Assembly: GCA_001724855.1 (NCBI GenBank)
Contig: MEED01000003.1
Location: 1-58,297 of the forward strand
Direction of reading: 5' to 3'
DNA length: 58,297 nt
DNA from: Lautropia sp. SCN 69-89
GTDB lineage: Bacteria > Pseudomonadota > Gammaproteobacteria > Burkholderiales > Burkholderiaceae_E
The position numbers were made by a program, and so were the translations under genes. Shown in pieces: positions 18,466 to 26,850 of this stretch. Position 1 is the first letter of the stretch, and every line of letters starts with the position of its first letter. Under the pieces are notes generated by a model. It did not search any database. It saw only the letters and a list, made by a program, of their open reading frames with translations, and was not told the origin of the DNA.

Positions 18466-20607
18466 ATGGCCCTCGAGATCGGTATCGACGTCGGCGGCAC
18501 CTTCACCGACTTCGTCGTCACCCGCGACGGCGCCGAGCCGGCGATCTTCAAGTCGCTGTCCACGCCGGCCGACCCGTCGATCGCGGTGGTCAACGGGTTG
18601 GCCGACATCGCGGCGAGCATGAATCCGCCGATGACGCTCGAAGCCTTCGCCCCGACGATCGACTCGATCGTGCACGGCACCACGGTGACCACCAACGCCA
18701 CGCTCACGCACACCGGCGCGAAGTGCGGCCTGCTCACCACTCAGGGGGTACGCGACGCGCTCGAGATGCGCCGCGGCATCCGCGAGGAGCAATACAACAA
18801 CCGCTACGCGAACGTGAAGCCGCTGGTGCCGCGCTACCTGCGCGCGGGCGTCCAGGGGCGCCTCGACCGGGTGGGCGCCGAGAGCGCGCCGCTCGACGTC
18901 GATGGCGTGCGCGAGGCGATCGAGCTGTTCCGGCAAGAGAACGTGCAGGCGGTGGCGATCTGCTTCATGAACTCGTTCGCCAACCCGGTGCACGAGCGCG
19001 CGGCCGCCGAGATCGTCCGGCGCGAGTTGCCCGACGCCTACCTGTCGGTATCCACCGACCTGCTGCCGTCGATCCGCTTCTACGAGCGGGTGAGCACCAC
19101 GGTGCTCAACGCATACGTCGGCCCGAAGCTGAACCACTATCTCGACCAGCTGGTCGGGCGCCTGAAGGGAATCGGCTTCGGCGGGCTGCTGCTGATCATG
19201 CAGTCCAACGGCGGCGTGATCTCGCCCCAGCTGGCACGCGAGAAGGCGGCGCTCACGCTGCTGTCGGGACCGGCCGGCGGTCCGGGCGCAGGCCTCTTCT
19301 ACGCGCGCGCGCACGGCTTCGACAAGTGCATCACCACCGACATGGGCGGCACCAGCTTCGAGGCGTCGGTCTCGGTGGGCGCGCCGATGATCAAGAACGA
19401 CGGCGAGATCGCGCGCCACAAACTCGCGCTGCCGATGCTCGACATCCACACGATCGGCGCGGGCGGCGGCTCGATCGGCTGGCTCGACGAAGGCGGGCTG
19501 CTGCGCATGGGCCCGCAGAGCGCCGGCGCCGACCCGGGCCCGGCCTGCTACGGAAAGGGCGGCACGCTGCCCACCACCACCGACGCCAACGTCGTGCTGG
19601 GCTATCTCGACCCGGCCTTCTTCGCCGGCGGCAGGATGAAGCTCGACGCGGCCGCCGCGCGGGCGGCGATCGACGAGCACATCGCGCGGCCGATGGGACT
19701 GACGGTCGAGGAGGCCGCGGCCGGCATGTACCGGGTCGCCTGCAACAACATGGCGCAGGGCGTGCGCGAAGTCACGATCAAGCGCGGCTTCGATCCGCGC
19801 GAGTTCCCGATCGTGCCGGCCGGGGGCGCCGGCCCGATCCACTCCTGCCTGATCTGCCACGAACTCGAGATCCCGCTTCAGGTCGTGCCTCGCGAATCCT
19901 CGGTGCTGTGCGCGTTCGGCATGCTGATGAGCGAACTGAAGCACGACTTCGTGCGCACCTTCGTCGCGCGTCTCGAATCGCTCGACTGGACGAAGCTCGT
20001 CGGCATCGTCGATGCGATGGCGCGCGACGGCGCGGCGCAACTGGTCGAGGAGCGCATCCCCGAGGCGCGTCGCCGCTACGAAGTCAAGTTCGACTGCCGC
20101 TACATCCGCCAGTACCACGAGGTGTCGTTCCTCGTGCCGCGCGCGCTGATCGACGCGCGCGACGCATCCGGCATCGCACGCGCCTTCCACGCCGAGCACA
20201 ACCGGCTCTACGGCTACTCGCTCGAGCAGGAGAACACGCCGATCGAGATCATCAACGTGCGCGTGCAGGCGATCGGCGCGGTCGACATGCCGGCCTACCG
20301 GAAGGACGAATGGTCCGGCGACGACGCCTCGCATGCACTGAAGGGCCGCCGCAGCGTCTACCTTCCCGAGACGCGCGCCTTCGCCGAGGTGCCGATCTAC
20401 GACGGGCACCGGATGCGCTTCGGCAACCGGATCGACGGCCCTGCGATGATCGAGCAGGCCACCACCGCGATCTTCGTGAGCGCCTCGTACGACTGCGTGG
20501 TCGACGCGCTGGGCTCGTTCGCCGTCTACCGCAAGGGGCGCGAAGACCTCTGCCGCGCGGCCTTCGGCCCTTCGACGCAGGCCGAGCCGGCCACGGTCGC
20601 CGCCTGA
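18466..20607 (+). CDS. Hydantoinase/oxoprolinase subunit A (HyuA-like), ATP-dependent ring opening
   Basis: A 713-residue ATP-binding subunit of the hydantoinase/ketone carboxylase family. It opens with the phosphate-binding motif EIGIDVGGTFTDFVV and later has TTDMGGTSFEASV and GAGGGSIGWLDEGG with SAGADPGPACYG, all standard for HyuA. Members drive hydrolysis of lactams or imides, or carboxylation of ketones, with ATP. With HyuB next, no third subunit, and a molybdenum hydroxylase in the operon, ATP-dependent hydrolysis of a cyclic lactam such as 2-oxo-indoleacetate is the best fit. A strong AAGGAGG precedes ATG 18466. Confidence 0.88.
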   Translation: MALEIGIDVGGTFTDFVVTRDGAEPAIFKSLSTPADPSIAVVNGLADIAASMNPPMTLEAFAPTIDSIVHGTTVTTNATLTHTGAKCGLLTTQGVRDALEMRRGIREEQYNNRYANVKPLVPRYLRAGVQGRLDRVGAESAPLDVDGVREAIELFRQENVQAVAICFMNSFANPVHERAAAEIVRRELPDAYLSVSTDLLPSIRFYERVSTTVLNAYVGPKLNHYLDQLVGRLKGIGFGGLLLIMQSNGGVISPQLAREKAALTLLSGPAGGPGAGLFYARAHGFDKCITTDMGGTSFEASVSVGAPMIKNDGEIARHKLALPMLDIHTIGAGGGSIGWLDEGGLLRMGPQSAGADPGPACYGKGGTLPTTTDANVVLGYLDPAFFAGGRMKLDAAAARAAIDEHIARPMGLTVEEAAAGMYRVACNNMAQGVREVTIKRGFDPREFPIVPAGGAGPIHSCLICHELEIPLQVVPRESSVLCAFGMLMSELKHDFVRTFVARLESLDWTKLVGIVDAMARDGAAQLVEERIPEARRRYEVKFDCRYIRQYHEVSFLVPRALIDARDASGIARAFHAEHNRLYGYSLEQENTPIEIINVRVQAIGAVDMPAYRKDEWSGDDASHALKGRRSVYLPETRAFAEVPIYDGHRMRFGNRIDGPAMIEQATTAIFVSASYDCVVDALGSFAVYRKGREDLCRAAFGPSTQAEPATVAA

Positions 20608-20628
20608 ACCCGACACGGAGCCATTGCC

Positions 20629-22317
20629 ATGAGCACCGCCGAATCCCCGAAGGTCGACCCGATCCTGCTGTCGGTCTACGCGCGCACCTTCCGCTCGATC
20701 ACCGACGAGATGAGCATCTCGATGGAGCAGACGACCCGGTCGCCGATCCTCTGCGAGGCCAAGGACTACGTCACCGGCCTGTACGACGGCGACGGCAACA
20801 TGCTCGAGCAGACCGAGAACCTGCCGATCCTCGCCTTCTCGCTGGCGCCGGTGTGCAAGTACATCAAGGAGTACTTCGGCGACGAGATCTACCCGGGCGA
20901 CGTGATCTTCCACAACGACGTGTTCAGCCTCGGCAACCAGAACAACGACGTCGCGGTGTTCAAGCCGGTCTTCCTCGGCGACAAGCTGGTCGCCTGGACC
21001 GCGGTGAAGGGCCACCAGGCCGACATCGGCGGCAACGTCGCGGGCGGCTACAACCCGAACGCGGTCGAGGTATGGCAGGAGGCGCTGCGCATTCCGCCGG
21101 TGAAGGTGGTCGAGCGCGGCAAGCTGCGTCGCGACGTCTGGAACCTGATCTTCGCCAACGTGCGGCTCGACATCGTGCAGCACGACATGAAGGCCGAGAT
21201 GGGCGCGTGCACGATCGGCGAGCGGCGCATGCTCGAGCTGCTGGCCAAGTACGGGGTCGAGAGCTACGAGACGCACAAGCAGGCGCTGTTCGACGCCACG
21301 CGCCGCATGATGGAGGCCGAGATCGCGAAGATCCCGAACGGCCGCTATTCGGGCGAAGGCTACGTCTACTACGACGGCCGGCACGAGGGGTCGAAGTTCA
21401 CGATCCGCGTCGACATCGAAGTCGAAGACCGCAAGATCCGCTTCGACTACTCGCGCACCGACCCGCAGACCAACGGCTTCGTCAACGGCACCTTCACCTC
21501 GAGCGCGTCGGCCACGATCCTCACGCTGCTGCAGATGGTGAACCCCGACATCCCGCACAACGAGGGGATGGTGCAGCCGATCGAGATCGTGATCCCGGAA
21601 GGCACGATCCTGAACGCCGCCTACCCGAAGGCCACCACCTTCGGCAACCACCTGTGCCCGCCCAACGCCGACGCGATCCAGCGCGCGCTCGCGCCGGTGC
21701 TGCCCGACCGCGTCACCGCCGGCTGGAACAACCTGCTCGCCTCGCTGACCACCGGCATCGATCCGCGCACCGGGGAGAAATACGTCGACATCGGCTTCAT
21801 GGGCCTGAAGGGCGGCTCGGGCGCGATGCTCGGCGCAGACGGCTACGACCACATCGGCATGATCGACGCCTCCGGCGGCGTGCTCGACCAGGACTACGAA
21901 ATGTTCGAGCAGCAGACGCCGCACACGCTGGTGCGCCACGAACTGCTCGCCGACTCGGCCGGAGCGGGCCAGTGGCGCGGCGGGCTGGGCGTGGAGACGA
22001 TCTTCGAGATCGGCTCGGACGACACGCAGCTGGTCACCTTCGGCGACGGCGACTTCGAGCCCGCCTTCGGCCTGTTCGGCGGCCGCGACGCGGGGCTGAA
22101 CTTCATCCGCCTGCACTACCCGGACGGGCGCACCGTGGTGCCGAGAAACAAGGACCTGATCACCGGCGTTCCGAAAGGCACGGTCTACCACCAGGTGGCC
22201 AGCGGCGGCGGCGGCTACGGCGACCCGAAGAAGCGCGACCGCAAGGTGCTCGCCGAGGAGGTGCGCAACGGCGTGATCTCGGCCGAGGCGGCCCGCGAGC
22301 TGTACGGGCTGGACTGA
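20629..22317 (+). CDS. Hydantoinase/oxoprolinase subunit B (HyuB-like)
   Basis: A 562-residue partner of the HyuA-like protein. The family features are an N-terminal segment FRSITDEMSISMEQTTRSPIL, the GDVIFHNDVF motif with HQADIGG shortly after (metal-binding region), and the glycine-rich C-terminus VASGGGGYGDPKKRD. The two subunits together form the ATP-dependent hydrolase. Its length is that of hydantoinase or caprolactamase-type B subunits rather than the much longer acetone carboxylase subunit. It starts 21 bp after the A subunit and ends 12 bp before the acyl-CoA dehydrogenase. Confidence 0.88.
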   Translation: MSTAESPKVDPILLSVYARTFRSITDEMSISMEQTTRSPILCEAKDYVTGLYDGDGNMLEQTENLPILAFSLAPVCKYIKEYFGDEIYPGDVIFHNDVFSLGNQNNDVAVFKPVFLGDKLVAWTAVKGHQADIGGNVAGGYNPNAVEVWQEALRIPPVKVVERGKLRRDVWNLIFANVRLDIVQHDMKAEMGACTIGERRMLELLAKYGVESYETHKQALFDATRRMMEAEIAKIPNGRYSGEGYVYYDGRHEGSKFTIRVDIEVEDRKIRFDYSRTDPQTNGFVNGTFTSSASATILTLLQMVNPDIPHNEGMVQPIEIVIPEGTILNAAYPKATTFGNHLCPPNADAIQRALAPVLPDRVTAGWNNLLASLTTGIDPRTGEKYVDIGFMGLKGGSGAMLGADGYDHIGMIDASGGVLDQDYEMFEQQTPHTLVRHELLADSAGAGQWRGGLGVETIFEIGSDDTQLVTFGDGDFEPAFGLFGGRDAGLNFIRLHYPDGRTVVPRNKDLITGVPKGTVYHQVASGGGGYGDPKKRDRKVLAEEVRNGVISAEAARELYGLD

Positions 22318-22329
22318 GGAGTTGCGTCG

Positions 22330-23463
22330 ATGGACTTCGAACTGAGCGTCGAGCAGAAGGCGGTGCGCGACGCGTTCGCGCGCTTCGCCGACCAGCGGAT
22401 CGCCCCGCAGGCCGCGGCGCTGGACGAAGCGCGCGCGTTCCCGCGCGAGCTGTTCGGCGAACTGGCGGCGCTCGGCCTGTTCGGGATGCGCTATCCGGAG
22501 GAGGTCGGCGGCAGCGGCATGGCGCTCACCGAGTTCTGCCTGGCGCTCGAGGAAATCGCGCGCGGCTCGATGTCGCTGGCCGGCGCCGCGGCGATGCAGT
22601 CGCTGATGGGCACCAAGTTCCTGCACATGCTGGGCAACGCCGACATCGTCGAGCGGCTGTTCAAGCCGGCGCTCGCCGGCGAGAAGATCGGCGCGATCTG
22701 CATGACCGAGCCCAACGCGGGCTCCGACCTCGGCTCGATCGCCACGGTCGCGAAGAAGGTCGACGGCGGCTACCTGCTCGACGGGCAGAAGACCTGGATC
22801 ACCTCGGCGCCGGTGGCCGACTTCTTCACCGTCTTCGCGCGCGCAGGCGAGGAGAAGAAACTCACGATCTTCCTCGTCGAGAAGCATTTCCCGGGCATCA
22901 CGGTCGGGCGCGAGATCCACAAGATGGGAGTCTGGGCGCTGCCGACCTCGGAAGTCGCGTTCTCGGGCTGCTTCGTTCCCGACAGCCACCGGCTGTCGAA
23001 GGAAGAAGGCGACGGCGAGGCCCACCTGCGCAAGACGCTGGCCGAGATCCGCATCATCACGGGTGCGATGGCGCTGGGCGTGGCGCGTGCCGCGCTGGCC
23101 GAGGCGGTGCGCTACGCGGGCGAGCGCAAGCAGTTCGGCAAGCCGATCGACCGCTTCCAGGCGATCCAGATGAAGCTCGCCGAGATGGCCACGGGGCTGG
23201 AAGCCGCGACGCACCTGGTGCGCTACGCCGCCTGGCTGCGCGACTCCGGGCGCCCGCATCACAAGGAGGCGGCGATGTGCAAGCTCTTCGCCACCGAGAC
23301 CGCCGCCGGCATCTGCGACCAGGCCGCGCGCGTGCTGGCCTCGTACGGCTACGCGATGGAATACCCGGTGCAGCGCTACCTGCGCGACGTGCGCTTCACG
23401 CTGATCGGCGGGGGCACCAGCGAAATCCTGAAACTGATCATCGCCAAGGAGGTCACCTCATGA
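22330..23463 (+). CDS. Acyl-CoA dehydrogenase
   Basis: An FAD-dependent acyl-CoA dehydrogenase of 377 residues with the usual ICMTEPNAGSDLGS and GQKTWITSA flavin segments and a YAGERKQFGKPIDRFQAIQMKLAEM helix region. In the proposed route it oxidises, and probably also decarboxylates, a benzylmalonyl-CoA type intermediate to a cinnamoyl-CoA. The classical catalytic glutamate position (YEGT in medium-chain enzymes) is Gly361 in LIGGGTSE; a glutamate at position 239 in LAEIRIITG is where isovaleryl-CoA and long-chain dehydrogenases carry their base. Its stop overlaps the mutase small-subunit start as ATGA. Confidence 0.9.
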   Translation: MDFELSVEQKAVRDAFARFADQRIAPQAAALDEARAFPRELFGELAALGLFGMRYPEEVGGSGMALTEFCLALEEIARGSMSLAGAAAMQSLMGTKFLHMLGNADIVERLFKPALAGEKIGAICMTEPNAGSDLGSIATVAKKVDGGYLLDGQKTWITSAPVADFFTVFARAGEEKKLTIFLVEKHFPGITVGREIHKMGVWALPTSEVAFSGCFVPDSHRLSKEEGDGEAHLRKTLAEIRIITGAMALGVARAALAEAVRYAGERKQFGKPIDRFQAIQMKLAEMATGLEAATHLVRYAAWLRDSGRPHHKEAAMCKLFATETAAGICDQAARVLASYGYAMEYPVQRYLRDVRFTLIGGGTSEILKLIIAKEVTS

Positions 23464-23888
23464 GCGTCGTTGCAGGCCTCGCGCCACGACATCCGCAGCA
23501 GCGCCGGATCAAGGTCCTGCTCGCCAAGCCCGGCCTCGACGGGCACGACCAGGGGGCGAAGGTGGTCGCGCGCGCGATGATGGATGCCGGCTTCGAAGTC
23601 ATCTACACCGGGCTGCGGCAAACGCCCGAGGCGGTCGCACGCATGTCGCTGGAGGAGGACGTCGACGTGATCGCGCTCTCGAGCCTGGCGGGTTCGCACC
23701 TGCCGTTCTGCCGCAAGCTGAGAACGCTCCTCGAAGCCAACGGGCTCACCGACAAGCTCTGGCTGATCGGCGGCAACCTGCCCGCGCAGGACCACGACGA
23801 ACTGCGCTCGCTGGGCTTTCGCGGCGTGTTTCCCACCGGCTCGAAGCTCGATGCGATCGTCGACTACATCCGTGCGGAGGTGAAATGA
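23460..23888 (+). CDS. B12-dependent acyl-CoA mutase, cobalamin-binding small subunit
   Basis: A 142-residue free-standing B12-binding domain of the methylmalonyl-CoA mutase family. It shows the cobalt-ligating DxHxxG motif as Asp27-Gly-His29-Asp-Gln-Gly32, an ALSSLAGSH loop and the LIGGNLP nucleotide-loop region. The gene overlaps the acyl-CoA dehydrogenase stop and the large-subunit start by 4 bp each, ensuring equal expression. A split arrangement is also found in isobutyryl-CoA and 2-hydroxyisobutyryl-CoA mutases, whereas most methylmalonyl-CoA mutases carry this domain in the large chain. Confidence 0.93.
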   Translation: MSVVAGLAPRHPQQRRIKVLLAKPGLDGHDQGAKVVARAMMDAGFEVIYTGLRQTPEAVARMSLEEDVDVIALSSLAGSHLPFCRKLRTLLEANGLTDKLWLIGGNLPAQDHDELRSLGFRGVFPTGSKLDAIVDYIRAEVK

Positions 23889-25498
23889 ACGACCGCCTGC
23901 CTCCCGAACTGCGGCCGGTGCTCAACGAATCCGGCATCGAGGTCCAGCCGCTGTACACCGCCGCCGACGTCGACGAAAGCGGCGGGCTGGCGATGCTGGG
24001 CGCACCCGGCGAGTACCCGTTCACCCGCGGCATCCACCGGCTGATGTACCGCAAGCAGCCGTGGACGATGCGCCAGTACGCGGGCTTCGGCAATCCGGCC
24101 GAAACCAACCAGCGCTTCAAGTACCTGATCGCCAACGGCCAGACCGGGCTGAACGTCGCCTTCGACCTGCCCACGCAGATCGGGCTGGATTCCGACGACC
24201 CGCTCGCCGAGGGCGAGATCGGTCGCGTGGGCATGTCGGTGGACACGCTGCGCGACTTCGAGGTCGCCTTCGACGGCATCGACCTGGCCAAGATCACCGT
24301 GTCGCTCACGATCAACGGCGCAGCGGCGATCCTGATCGCGATGTACCTGGCGATGGCCGAGAAGCGCGGCTACGACCTCGAGCAGCTGCGCGGCACCGCC
24401 CAGAACGACATCCTGAAGGAGTTCATCGGGCGCGGCACCTGGATCTTCCCGGTGGAGCCGTCGATCCGGCTGGTGGGCGACACGATCGAGTATTGCGCCG
24501 AGCACGCGCCGAAGTACAGCCCGGTGTCGGTATGCGGCTACCACATCCGCGAGTCGGGCGCGACGCCCGCGCAGGAGATGGCCTACGCGTTCTGCATCGC
24601 GCGCGCCTACGCCGACGAGGTGATCCGGCGCGGACTGCACGTCGACGAGTTCGCGGGCCGGCTGTCGTACAACTTCAACATCTTCGGAAACATCTTCGAG
24701 CAGGTCTGCAAGTTCCGCGCGGGGCGCAGCCTGTGGGCGAAGATCATGAAGGAGCAGTACAAGGCCGAGAAGCCCGGATCGATGTGGCTGCGGATGATCG
24801 CCGGCGGCGGCGGCGGCGGCCTCACTTTCGAGCAGCCCGAGATGAACATCGTGCGCGGCGCCTACTACGCGCTGATCAGCGCGCTGTCGGGCGCGCAGAC
24901 GATGGCGCTGTGCTCGTACGACGAGGCCTACACGATCCCCACCGAGTACTCGGCGCGCATTTCGCTGCGCACGATGCAGATCCTGATCGAGGAAATGGGG
25001 TTGACCGAGACGGTCGACCCGCTGGGCGGCTCGTACTACGTCGAGACGATGACCAACCGGATGCGCCAGAAAATGGAAGAGATCATCGCCGAGACCGATG
25101 CGCAGGGCGGCATCGTGCGTCTGGTCTCCGAGGGGATCATCCAGTCGAAAGTGTCGGCGCAGGCCTACCAGATGCAGCGCGACATCGAGTCGGGCAAGTT
25201 CCCGAAAGTCGGCGTGAACCGCTATCGCAACGAGAAGGAAGACGAGCATCCGGTGGAATTCCACCCGTACAAGGAGGAAGACGCCCGGGTGCAGATCGGG
25301 GGCCTGAACCGGGTGCGGGCCGAGCGCGACCAGGCAGCCGTCGCGCGCGCGCTCGACCGCGTCGCGCGCGACGCGCAAGCCGGCGCCAACCTGATGCCGG
25401 CGATCGTCGAAGCGGTGAAGGCCTACGCGAGCGTGGGAGAGATCACCAGGAAGATGGTCGAGGTGTTCGGTCGCTACCGCGAGCCGATAAGATTCTGA
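23885..25498 (+). CDS. B12-dependent acyl-CoA mutase, large catalytic subunit
   Basis: The 537-residue TIM-barrel subunit of an adenosylcobalamin-dependent carbon-skeleton mutase. Residues lining the methylmalonyl-CoA mutase pocket are kept: Tyr65 in RQYAGF, Arg183 in GRGTWIFP, and Tyr219-His220 in CGYHIRESG. Arg183, which in that enzyme binds the free carboxylate, points to a dicarboxylic acyl-CoA, unlike isobutyryl-type mutases. This fits 2-(2-aminophenyl)succinyl-CoA rearrangement to the benzylmalonyl isomer. No propionyl-CoA carboxylase or epimerase gene is nearby, so ordinary propionate metabolism is unlikely. ATG 23885 follows GGAGGTG and overlaps the small-subunit stop. Confidence 0.9.
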   Translation: MNDRLPPELRPVLNESGIEVQPLYTAADVDESGGLAMLGAPGEYPFTRGIHRLMYRKQPWTMRQYAGFGNPAETNQRFKYLIANGQTGLNVAFDLPTQIGLDSDDPLAEGEIGRVGMSVDTLRDFEVAFDGIDLAKITVSLTINGAAAILIAMYLAMAEKRGYDLEQLRGTAQNDILKEFIGRGTWIFPVEPSIRLVGDTIEYCAEHAPKYSPVSVCGYHIRESGATPAQEMAYAFCIARAYADEVIRRGLHVDEFAGRLSYNFNIFGNIFEQVCKFRAGRSLWAKIMKEQYKAEKPGSMWLRMIAGGGGGGLTFEQPEMNIVRGAYYALISALSGAQTMALCSYDEAYTIPTEYSARISLRTMQILIEEMGLTETVDPLGGSYYVETMTNRMRQKMEEIIAETDAQGGIVRLVSEGIIQSKVSAQAYQMQRDIESGKFPKVGVNRYRNEKEDEHPVEFHPYKEEDARVQIGGLNRVRAERDQAAVARALDRVARDAQAGANLMPAIVEAVKAYASVGEITRKMVEVFGRYREPIRF

Positions 25499-25517
25499 AC
25501 GCAGTCGGGAGAGATTC

Positions 25518-26384
25518 ATGCAAGAGGCAAGCGCCTACCTGGCGCCGCACCGCCTGGACGACGCGCTGCAGGCCATGGCCGACGGCGACGCCACGGTGTT
25601 GTGCGGCGGCACGGACCTCACGCCGCAGACCGATTCGGGCGTACGCCAGTACAAGGCGACGCTGCTGAACATCCGCCGCATCGAGGGCCTGGGCGGCATC
25701 GACGCCAGCGGTGACGAGATCCGCATCGGTGCCACGACGACCGTCAGCGAGATCCGCCGCAACGCGACACTCGCGGAACTCGCGCCGGCGCTGGTCCAGG
25801 CGGCCGAGCATTTCGCCAGCGAACAGCTGCGCAACGCGGCATCGGTGGGCGGCAACCTCTGCAACGCCTCGCCCGCGAGCGACATGAGCCCGCCGCTGCT
25901 GGTGCTGGACGCTTCGGTCGAGCTCGCCTGCTGGCGCGACGGCGCGGTGCAGACGCGCCGGGTGCCGCTGGAACGGTTCTTCCTCGCTCCTCGCAAGACC
26001 GTGATGCGGGCGGAAGAGCTGCTCACCGCAGTCGTGTTCGCCCGGCCCGCGGCCGACTTCGTCAGCAGGTTCCGCAAGGCCGGGCCGCGTCCGGCGCTCG
26101 AGATCTCCACCGTGTCGCTCGCGCTGGGCGCGCGGCTCGCCGGCGGCAGGCTCGGCGCGGTGCGCGTGGCCATGGGGTCGGTCGCAGCCACGCCCTTGCG
26201 AGCCCGGCACGTCGAAGCCGCGCTCGAAGGCAAGCCGCTGGACGCCGCGACGATCGCCGCCGCGGTCGCCGCAACCGGCGAGGACGCCAAGCCGATCGAT
26301 GACGTGCGCGCCAGCGCCTGGTACCGCAGCCATCTTGTCCGGGTATTCGTCGAAGAGGTGCTCAATGATGTCCGTCGAGACTGA
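25518..26384 (+). CDS. Molybdenum hydroxylase, FAD-binding subunit (CoxM-like)
   Basis: The 288-residue medium subunit of a xanthine dehydrogenase-family enzyme; it passes electrons from the iron-sulfur subunit to the acceptor through FAD. FAD-binding motifs are LCGGTDLTP (about residues 28-36) and ASVGGNLCNASPASD (about residues 112-126). It lacks the extra cysteine-bearing loop that binds a 4Fe-4S cluster in 4-hydroxybenzoyl-CoA reductase, so normal oxidising chemistry is expected. It is followed, with a 20-bp overlap, by the iron-sulfur subunit gene. Confidence 0.92.
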   Translation: MQEASAYLAPHRLDDALQAMADGDATVLCGGTDLTPQTDSGVRQYKATLLNIRRIEGLGGIDASGDEIRIGATTTVSEIRRNATLAELAPALVQAAEHFASEQLRNAASVGGNLCNASPASDMSPPLLVLDASVELACWRDGAVQTRRVPLERFFLAPRKTVMRAEELLTAVVFARPAADFVSRFRKAGPRPALEISTVSLALGARLAGGRLGAVRVAMGSVAATPLRARHVEAALEGKPLDAATIAAAVAATGEDAKPIDDVRASAWYRSHLVRVFVEEVLNDVRRD

Positions 26385-26850
26385 AATCAGCTTCAAGCTC
26401 AATGGCCGCGACGTTCGCCTGAAGGTGCCCGTCGTGATGAAGACCCTGGCCATGCTGCGCGACAGGCTCGGCCTGACCGGCACCAAGTACGCCTGCGGCG
26501 AAGGCGAGTGCGGCGCCTGCACGGTCAGCGTCGACGGCAAGACCGTCAACAGCTGCCTGATGTACGCGGTCGATTGCGACGGGCGCGAGGTCGTGACCAT
26601 CGAGGGACTGCGCACGCCGCAGAGCATGCACCCGGTGCAGCAGGCCTTCGTCGACTGCGGCGCCGTGCAGTGCGGCTTCTGCATGCCCGGCATGATCATG
26701 CAGGCCCACTACCTGCTGGAGAACAACCCCGACCTGACGCGCGAAGAAGCGCGACGGGGCCTCGAAGGCAACCTCTGCCGCTGCACCGGCTACACCAAGG
26801 TGCTGGATGCGGTGGAAGCCGTGGCCGGAACGAGCGGAGCACAGCGATGA
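26365..26850 (+). CDS. Molybdenum hydroxylase, 2x[2Fe-2S] subunit (CoxS-like)
   Basis: A 161-residue iron-sulfur subunit. The plant-type cluster is bound by Cys44, Cys49, Cys52 and Cys64 (CGEGECGAC...C), and the second by Cys103, Cys106, Cys138 and Cys140 (CGFC...CRC). It transfers electrons from the molybdenum site to FAD. The start is ATG 26365, within the end of the FAD-subunit gene and preceded by GAGGTG; the adjacent ATG at 26368 would also serve. Its stop overlaps the start of the large-subunit gene. Confidence 0.93.
   Translation: MMSVETEISFKLNGRDVRLKVPVVMKTLAMLRDRLGLTGTKYACGEGECGACTVSVDGKTVNSCLMYAVDCDGREVVTIEGLRTPQSMHPVQQAFVDCGAVQCGFCMPGMIMQAHYLLENNPDLTREEARRGLEGNLCRCTGYTKVLDAVEAVAGTSGAQR

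Noticed and set aside
18466-22317. HyuA/HyuB as acetone or acetophenone carboxylase
   Set aside because: No small gamma-type subunit follows, and the B subunit is much shorter than in acetone carboxylase. The presence of a molybdenum hydroxylase and mutase favours ATP-dependent lactam hydrolysis.
18460-23262. A 1600-codon open frame on the minus strand opposite HyuA, HyuB and the acyl-CoA dehydrogenase
   Set aside because: It is an antisense shadow of GC-rich codons; its translation is Arg/Ala/Val/His-rich with no recognisable domain, while the plus-strand proteins are full family members.
23460-25498. Ordinary methylmalonyl-CoA mutase of propionate metabolism
   Set aside because: Subunits are split and there is no epimerase or propionyl-CoA carboxylase nearby; the mutase is coupled to aryl-type CoA genes. 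Only the pocket residues agree with it.
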